This document shows positions 50,109 through 54,544 of a stretch of DNA of 54,544 bases, one piece after another. Below the pieces are notes generated by a model. It did no database searches and was not told where the DNA came from. It worked only from the letters and a program-made list of their open reading frames with translations. The DNA is taken from the NCBI GenBank assembly GCA_964370235.1, contig CAYJIL010000003.1, positions 1-54,544 on the forward strand. Reading direction: 5' to 3'. Source of the DNA: CAYJIL01 sp964370235 (GTDB lineage Bacteria > Bacteroidota > Bacteroidia > Bacteroidales > Rikenellaceae). Both the position numbers and the translations under genes were made by a program. Positions within the stretch are counted from its first letter, which is position 1; the number at the start of each line of letters is the position of its first letter.

Positions 50109-51338
50109 ATGGTTGCAATGAACAATATAGAGATAATTCAGATCAATATATCAGGCGAAGACAAGAGCGGTATAACTACCTCTTTAACAGATATATTGGC
50201 ACATTACGATGCCTTTATCCTAGATATTGGACAGGCGAATATACACCAAACCCTATCTATGGGTATTCTTTATAAAACTACCTCTCAAAAGAGTGGTGAC
50301 ATTATGAAGGATCTTCTTTTAAAGGCTTATGAGCTAGATGTGAACATTCGTTTCACACCCATTACCGAAGAGGAATACGACAAGTGGGTCTCTCTTCAAG
50401 GTAGCGATCGCTATATAATCACACTTTTAGGACGTAACGTAACAGCAAAGCAAATTGCAGCTGTTACTAACGTCGTATCCCTACAAGGGCTAAACATCGA
50501 TGGTATTACTCGACTAACGGGACGTATCCCGCTAGATGAGTCGGTGCGTGCTCCAAAATCATGTATCGAAATATCGGTGCGTGGTACTCCAAAAGATCGT
50601 GAGCAGATGCAAGCGGCATTCTTGGAACTTACAACTGCCGAAGGTGTTGATATTTCATTCCAAAATGACGATATGTTCCGCCGAGCACGCCGAGTAATAT
50701 GCTTTGATATGGATTCTACGCTCATCGAAACCGAGGTAATAGACGAGCTAGCAGACCGTGCAGGAGTTGGCGAGCAGGTGAGAGCAATTACCGAGTCGGC
50801 TATGCGTGGCGAAATCGACTTTAACGAGAGTTTCGAGCGTCGAATAGCAATGCTCAAGGGGGTAGACGAATCGGTACTAAAGGAAGTTGCCGAGTCTCTA
50901 CCGTTTACCGAGGGTCTCGACCGCATGGTGGCAGCCCTAAAGCGAGTAGGCTTTAAACTAGCAATTCTTTCGGGTGGTTTCACCTACTTTGGTAACTACA
51001 TAAAAGACAAATATGGTTTTGACTATATGTATGCCAATGAGCTAGAGATTAAAGATGGCAAACTTACGGGTAACTATGTTGGCGATATTGTTGACGGAAG
51101 ACGCAAAGCAGAGCTACTAAAGCTAATTGCTCAGGTCGAGAAGGTAGATATTGCACAAACTATTGCCGTTGGCGATGGTGCAAATGACCTACCAATGCTC
51201 TCGATTGCTGGTCTAGGTATTGCTTTTCATGCCAAACCAAAGGTAAAGGCAAATGCAAAGCAATCTATCTCGACAATTGGACTTGACGGAATACTTTACT
51301 TTATAGGCCTAAAAGACTCCTATATAAACAACGCTTAA
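50109..51338 (+). CDS. serB: Phosphoserine phosphatase with N-terminal ACT-like domains
   Basis: A 409-residue enzyme that hydrolyses phosphoserine, the last step of serine synthesis. Residues about 8-185 hold two ACT-like regulatory domains (IIQINISGEDKSGITTSLTDILAHY, then YIITLLGRNVTAKQIAAVTNVV). The HAD domain has motif I CFDMDSTLIE with nucleophile D200 and D202, motif II LSGG (287-290), motif III around K333 and motif IV GDGANDLPML (355-364). The long two-ACT form is usual in Bacteroidales. Two nearby ATGs (50109, 50118) could start it. Its own -7 element is present, so it may be only loosely tied to the arginine operon. Confidence 0.96.
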   Translation: MVAMNNIEIIQINISGEDKSGITTSLTDILAHYDAFILDIGQANIHQTLSMGILYKTTSQKSGDIMKDLLLKAYELDVNIRFTPITEEEYDKWVSLQGSDRYIITLLGRNVTAKQIAAVTNVVSLQGLNIDGITRLTGRIPLDESVRAPKSCIEISVRGTPKDREQMQAAFLELTTAEGVDISFQNDDMFRRARRVICFDMDSTLIETEVIDELADRAGVGEQVRAITESAMRGEIDFNESFERRIAMLKGVDESVLKEVAESLPFTEGLDRMVAALKRVGFKLAILSGGFTYFGNYIKDKYGFDYMYANELEIKDGKLTGNYVGDIVDGRRKAELLKLIAQVEKVDIAQTIAVGDGANDLPMLSIAGLGIAFHAKPKVKANAKQSISTIGLDGILYFIGLKDSYINNA

Positions 51339-51394
51339 ACCCAAAGCGTGAATACAGAGATGTAAATCTCTGATGTGTAACCAAACATATTAAG

Positions 51395-53959
51395 GTGCGA
51401 CAACTTAAACGTCATATACTAATATTTACTCTAATACTACTATCTCTTTTCTCTGGCAACGTATCCCTTTGGGGGCAGAGTGTCAAACGTAATTTTTCGG
51501 GAGTTATAACAGATAGTGTAACAGGCGAGCGGCTACCATACGTAATGGTAGCCATTGCTAGCAGTGGTGTGGGTGCTGTTAGTGACGAAAGCGGAGGTTT
51601 TGCGTTTTCGGCATCTGTAAATACGAGCGACCACATCGAGGTTTCGGCAATCGGCTACGAAGATTACTTTCTACAACTAGATAATCAAAGCTACGATTCG
51701 CTAGAGATTAAACTCAAACCAACCATTCTGCAAGTGCAGGAGATTATTGTTAAATCGTCTCGTCGCAACTATCGGCGCAAGGGTAACCCTGCCGTTGAGC
51801 TTATGCAGCGAGTAATCGATCGCAAAAAAAGCACCGACCCAAGACATAGCGAACACTTCAACTATAACAGATATGAGAAAATAGTGCTCGCCTTCCATAG
51901 CTTTAAAGCAAATAGCGAAGATAACTTTATGCGCAAGCGATTTAAGTTTATTGGCGAACATGTCGACACTTGCGATGTAATTAATACACCTATTCTTCCG
52001 CTCTCGCTAAAGGAATTATCCGAAGACATATACTATAAGGATGGTGTTCCACACACCTATGTGAATGGAATTCGCCGTTTTGGTATCGACGACAAAATGG
52101 GGCTAGAGAGCATTCAATCTGTTCTTGATGCACTGTTTGGGCAGATAGATGTGCGAGATGGCGATATTGAGCTAATTGATAAAAAGTTTGTTAGCCCACT
52201 TTCTGCTATGGCGGTAACCTTCTACCGATTCCATATACTAGACACTGTAACTTTTGATGGGCAAAAATATACCAACCTATTCTTCTCGCCTGCTAATAGG
52301 CAATCTTTGGGTTTTGTAGGACACCTATATATAAAGGCAGATTCTAGCGAGGCAATCCATCGGCTATCTATGCAGATTCCCGATGATATAGATCTTAACT
52401 TTGTTAATGCTATTCGCATTTCGCAGGAGTTTGAGCAGCGAGAGGGTTATACGGTTACCACCAAAGACGACCTTTTGGCAGAGCTCTCGATACTACCTGT
52501 TGGGCGAAGTAGCCTATATGGTAGGCGCATCGATACCTATAATAACTTTAGCTTTAGTCCTCCGCCAGATTCAATATCGCTAAAAGGGGCGGCCAATAGG
52601 CACGTTAGTAGCAATGCACAAATAATGCCCGATAGTTATTGGTACGACACTAGGCATATTCCGCTTACTGCCAAACAAGACTCGATTGACGAGATGATTA
52701 CTCGCATGGAACGGGTGCCGTTCTATCGCTTTGTTGAGGGAGCAACCGCTATACTTGTGTCGGGATATATTCCCACCACCGATAATATATTGACAAGTAA
52801 ATTCAATTTAGGTCTAATAAACTCCTTTGTTAGTAATAACGGAGTAGAGGGGTGGCGAGTAAAATTTGGAGGAACAACCACACCACAGCTTTCGCAACGA
52901 CTGTTTGCCAAAGGTTATGCAGCGTATGGTTTTGCCGATAAAAAGCCAAAATACTTGGGCGAGGTAGAGTACTCGTTTATCGATAAGCACACAAGCACCA
53001 AAGATTTCCCTATACACTCTGTTGCGTTTCACCATAGCTACGATGTTTTTCAGCCGGGCCTAGAGTTTGAGTATGGCAATCGTGACAACCTTTGGCGATC
53101 GATCAGTCGCCAAACCGATACGCTGATGAGCTATAAGCGCAATACCGAGTTTAGGTATCATCGAGAACATCGCAGTGGCTTTTCATATAAATTACTTGCT
53201 CGCCACTACACCGACACTCCGGGGCGTTTCTTTAAATATAAGTATAGCGATACTGGCAAAGAGGCATCGTCTATCACAATGTTCGAGACCGAGGCATCTA
53301 TTCGATATGCACCCGACGAGAAGATATACCAAACAGTAGATGGTCGCAGGCGAAGTATTGTCGACGAGGTTCCTATTATATCGCTATCGCATAACATAGC
53401 ACATAAAGGGGTGTTTGGTTCCGAGTACCAAATCCAAAAAACCGAGTTTACGTTTACCAAGGCACAGTGGTTATCGCTATTTGGCAAGTTAGAATTATCG
53501 TTAAAGGCAGGTAAGATATGGGATAAGGCTCCCTATCCGTTCTTGGATATTCCAAATGCCGACCTGTCATACTCGTTGCATAGTGGTTCTTTCTCGCTTA
53601 TGAACCCAATGGAGTTTGTGAGTGACGAGTATATCTACTTTGACTTAACCTACCAGTTAAATGGACTTATAGTAAGTAGGCTTCCTTTAATTCGCAAGCT
53701 AAAGCTACGAGAGATTGTTACCTTTAAAGGTTTATATGGTAAGTTGAGCGACAAAAATAATCCGAACCTATCATCGGGGCTATATAGTTTCCCTAACGGA
53801 ACAGGGCCTTTGGGCAAAGACCCCTATATGGAGGTGAGCGTTGGTTTCGATAACATATTAACGGTTCTTAAACTCGACTATGTTTGGAGGCTAAGCTATC
53901 TCGATAGACCCGACATCGAAAAAGGAGGACTAAGAATTAGTGCAGGAATTAGCTTTTAA
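51395..53959 (+). CDS. DUF5686 outer-membrane protein with carboxypeptidase-regulatory-like domain
   Basis: An 854-residue exported protein starting at GTG 51395; no ATG in frame precedes the signal peptide (about 1-28, LLSLFSGNVSLWGQS), so GTG is the only reasonable start. Residues 33-98 form a carboxypeptidase-regulatory-like domain (RNFSGVITDSVTGERLPYVMVAI, then HIEVSAIGYEDY). The rest matches DUF5686: FNYNRYEKIVLAFHSF, then DLTYQLNGLIVSRLPLIRKLKLREIVTFKGLYG, and a C-terminal barrel ending KGGLRISAGISF. Such proteins resemble TonB receptors without a plug and are common in Bacteroidota, with no known function. It is the last protein gene before rnpB. Confidence 0.9.
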   Translation: MRQLKRHILIFTLILLSLFSGNVSLWGQSVKRNFSGVITDSVTGERLPYVMVAIASSGVGAVSDESGGFAFSASVNTSDHIEVSAIGYEDYFLQLDNQSYDSLEIKLKPTILQVQEIIVKSSRRNYRRKGNPAVELMQRVIDRKKSTDPRHSEHFNYNRYEKIVLAFHSFKANSEDNFMRKRFKFIGEHVDTCDVINTPILPLSLKELSEDIYYKDGVPHTYVNGIRRFGIDDKMGLESIQSVLDALFGQIDVRDGDIELIDKKFVSPLSAMAVTFYRFHILDTVTFDGQKYTNLFFSPANRQSLGFVGHLYIKADSSEAIHRLSMQIPDDIDLNFVNAIRISQEFEQREGYTVTTKDDLLAELSILPVGRSSLYGRRIDTYNNFSFSPPPDSISLKGAANRHVSSNAQIMPDSYWYDTRHIPLTAKQDSIDEMITRMERVPFYRFVEGATAILVSGYIPTTDNILTSKFNLGLINSFVSNNGVEGWRVKFGGTTTPQLSQRLFAKGYAAYGFADKKPKYLGEVEYSFIDKHTSTKDFPIHSVAFHHSYDVFQPGLEFEYGNRDNLWRSISRQTDTLMSYKRNTEFRYHREHRSGFSYKLLARHYTDTPGRFFKYKYSDTGKEASSITMFETEASIRYAPDEKIYQTVDGRRRSIVDEVPIISLSHNIAHKGVFGSEYQIQKTEFTFTKAQWLSLFGKLELSLKAGKIWDKAPYPFLDIPNADLSYSLHSGSFSLMNPMEFVSDEYIYFDLTYQLNGLIVSRLPLIRKLKLREIVTFKGLYGKLSDKNNPNLSSGLYSFPNGTGPLGKDPYMEVSVGFDNILTVLKLDYVWRLSYLDRPDIEKGGLRISAGISF

Positions 53960-53972
53960 TATATGATATAGC

Positions 53973-53980
53973 TATCTTTG
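53973..53980 (+). promoter_or_regulatory. -7 element of rnpB
   Basis: TATCTTTG fits TAnnTTTG exactly and ends 10 nt before the first paired base of RNase P RNA. No clear -33 box is seen, since the DUF5686 stop overlaps that region. Confidence 0.6.
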
Positions 53981-53990
53981 CACCCATAAT

Positions 53991-54347
53991 TAGCAAGAGG
54001 GCCTTGTCGCTGCCATATGGCAGAGGAAAGTCCGGGCAACAAAGAGCACCGTTCTTTTTAACTGAAAGATCTTCGTGAGGGGATAGTAGTGTGACAGAGA
54101 ATAACCGCCATGGCTTTTGCTGTGGTAAGGGTGAAAAGGTGGGGTAAGAGCCCACCGGCATAGGCAGCGATGTCTGTGGCCGCATGCCTAACGGGTTGCA
54201 AGACCACATATACCGGCGTTTGAGGGTTGCTCGCCCAAGTCGGGGGGTAGGTTGCGATAGAGGTTATGGGCAACCATAACCCAAGATAAATGACAGGGGA
54301 CTCCTATTTCGGTAGGATGAACAGGACCCGGCTTATACCTCTTGCTA
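53991..54347 (+). ncRNA. rnpB: RNase P RNA (class A)
   Basis: About 357 nt. The catalytic RNA that trims tRNA 5' leaders. Its ends pair: TAGCAAGAGG (53991-54000) with CCTCTTGCTA (54338-54347), the P1 helix. Hallmarks in order are GAGGAAAGTCCGGGC near the 5' end (CR-I), AACCGCC with GGTAAGGGTGAAAAGGTG in the middle, GGTAAGAGCCCACCGG (CR-III), and AGATAAATGACAG and ACAGGACCCGGCTTAT at the 3' side (CR-IV/V). A -7 element and a terminator bound it. Exact ends are set by the P1 pairing. Confidence 0.96.
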
Positions 54348-54354
54348 TACATTT

Positions 54355-54386
54355 AGGAGAGTCCTTTTGCAGGGCTCTCCTTTTTA
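54355..54386 (+). terminator. Terminator of rnpB
   Basis: AGGAGAGTCCT (54355-54365) pairs with AGGGCTCTCCT (54371-54381; one G-T pair), loop of 5 nt, then TTTTTATTT. Confidence 0.88.
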
Positions 54387-54529
54387 TTTAAAAAAGTTTA
54401 AAGTTTTTTTCATTACCAATAATCGCTATATTTTGACTGTATAGCCCAAAACAACCATTCTGTAATGAGAGTTTGATATTCAAACATTACATTTGTGTTT
54501 CATATCGTAAATTTAGCCACTTTTGGCAC

Positions 54530-54544
54530 ATGAAAAAAACTTTC
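54530..54544 (+). CDS. Possible start of a further gene (five codons only)
   Basis: An ATG at 54530 begins MKKTF and runs off the window. The basic start is like a signal peptide, and the 140 nt before it are AT-rich with a terminator behind, so a gene start is plausible. Too little sequence to assign. Confidence 0.35.

Noticed and set aside
50411..50983. A 190-residue antisense frame inside serB
   Set aside because: It is a mirror of the codon pattern of a well-supported gene, Ser/Arg-rich and without motifs.
1..54544. CRISPR array, prophage or complete insertion sequence
   Set aside because: No regularly spaced repeats, phage structural genes or transposase were found.

Overview
The window is a low-GC bacterial chromosome segment from the phylum Bacteroidota, order Bacteroidales. 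I cannot place it to genus. The evidence is the gene families present: Mfa/Fim-type fimbrillins, a DUF5119/DUF3575 fimbrial locus, carboxypeptidase-regulatory-like TonB receptors, DUF4876/DUF6850/DUF5686 outer-membrane proteins, BF0631-family metzincin lipoprotein. Several intergenic regions also carry the Bacteroidota promoter pattern (TTTG, about 19 nt, TAnnTTTG). No insertion sequence, prophage, CRISPR array or rRNA operon is visible. A run of exactly 100 N (49200-49299) marks an assembly gap.

Layout. 1-3181 (minus): the end of a surface-polysaccharide cluster (WbqC-like protein running off the edge, sugar aminotransferase, Wzx-type flippase). 3366-5177 (plus): a secreted PHP/PA14 protein. 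5231-6664 (minus): a RecD-like helicase. 6845-7450 (plus): a membrane-anchored pseudopilin-like protein with its own promoter and terminator. 8031-17402 (minus): a five-gene fimbrial operon with a well-matched promoter, ordered OmpA/DUF3575, DUF5119, small fimbrillin, large repeat-bearing fimbrillin and FISUMP-type tip protein. 17922-18623 (minus): radC. 18830-24358 (plus): lnt, ribE, a MATE transporter, a cytidylate kinase-like gene and a metzincin lipoprotein. 24553-27249 (minus): thrS-infC, with infC starting at a rare ATA codon. 27465-27548 (plus): tRNA-Leu(GAG). 27605-32026 (minus): prolyl oligopeptidase and a beta-helix protein. 32127-39161 (minus): an OB-fold protein, PepSY-TM protein, DUF4876 lipoprotein, TonB receptor and DUF6850 barrel, which look like one uptake system. 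39562-43881 (plus): carAB. 44080-45187 (minus): birA-yccF. 45275-50043 (plus): an arginine biosynthesis operon (GNAT, argG, argC, argD, gap, argB). 50109-53959 (plus): serB and a DUF5686 protein. 53991-54347 (plus): RNase P RNA.

The most interesting element is in front of the arginine operon. A 31-codon reading frame at 45335-45430 ends in four consecutive arginine CGA codons and a stop. It is preceded by a promoter -7 element and a 5' hairpin, and followed by alternative RNA stems, one of which overlaps the leader stop codon. This has the architecture of a translation-coupled arginine attenuator. carAB, which supplies carbamoyl phosphate, lies just upstream but has only a short leader and no such peptide.

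A second theme is strong perfect hairpins without U-tracts between genes of the surface-protein operons (13823-13852, 36594-36629, 37959-37997). They are probably mRNA processing or stability elements that set unequal expression within an operon.
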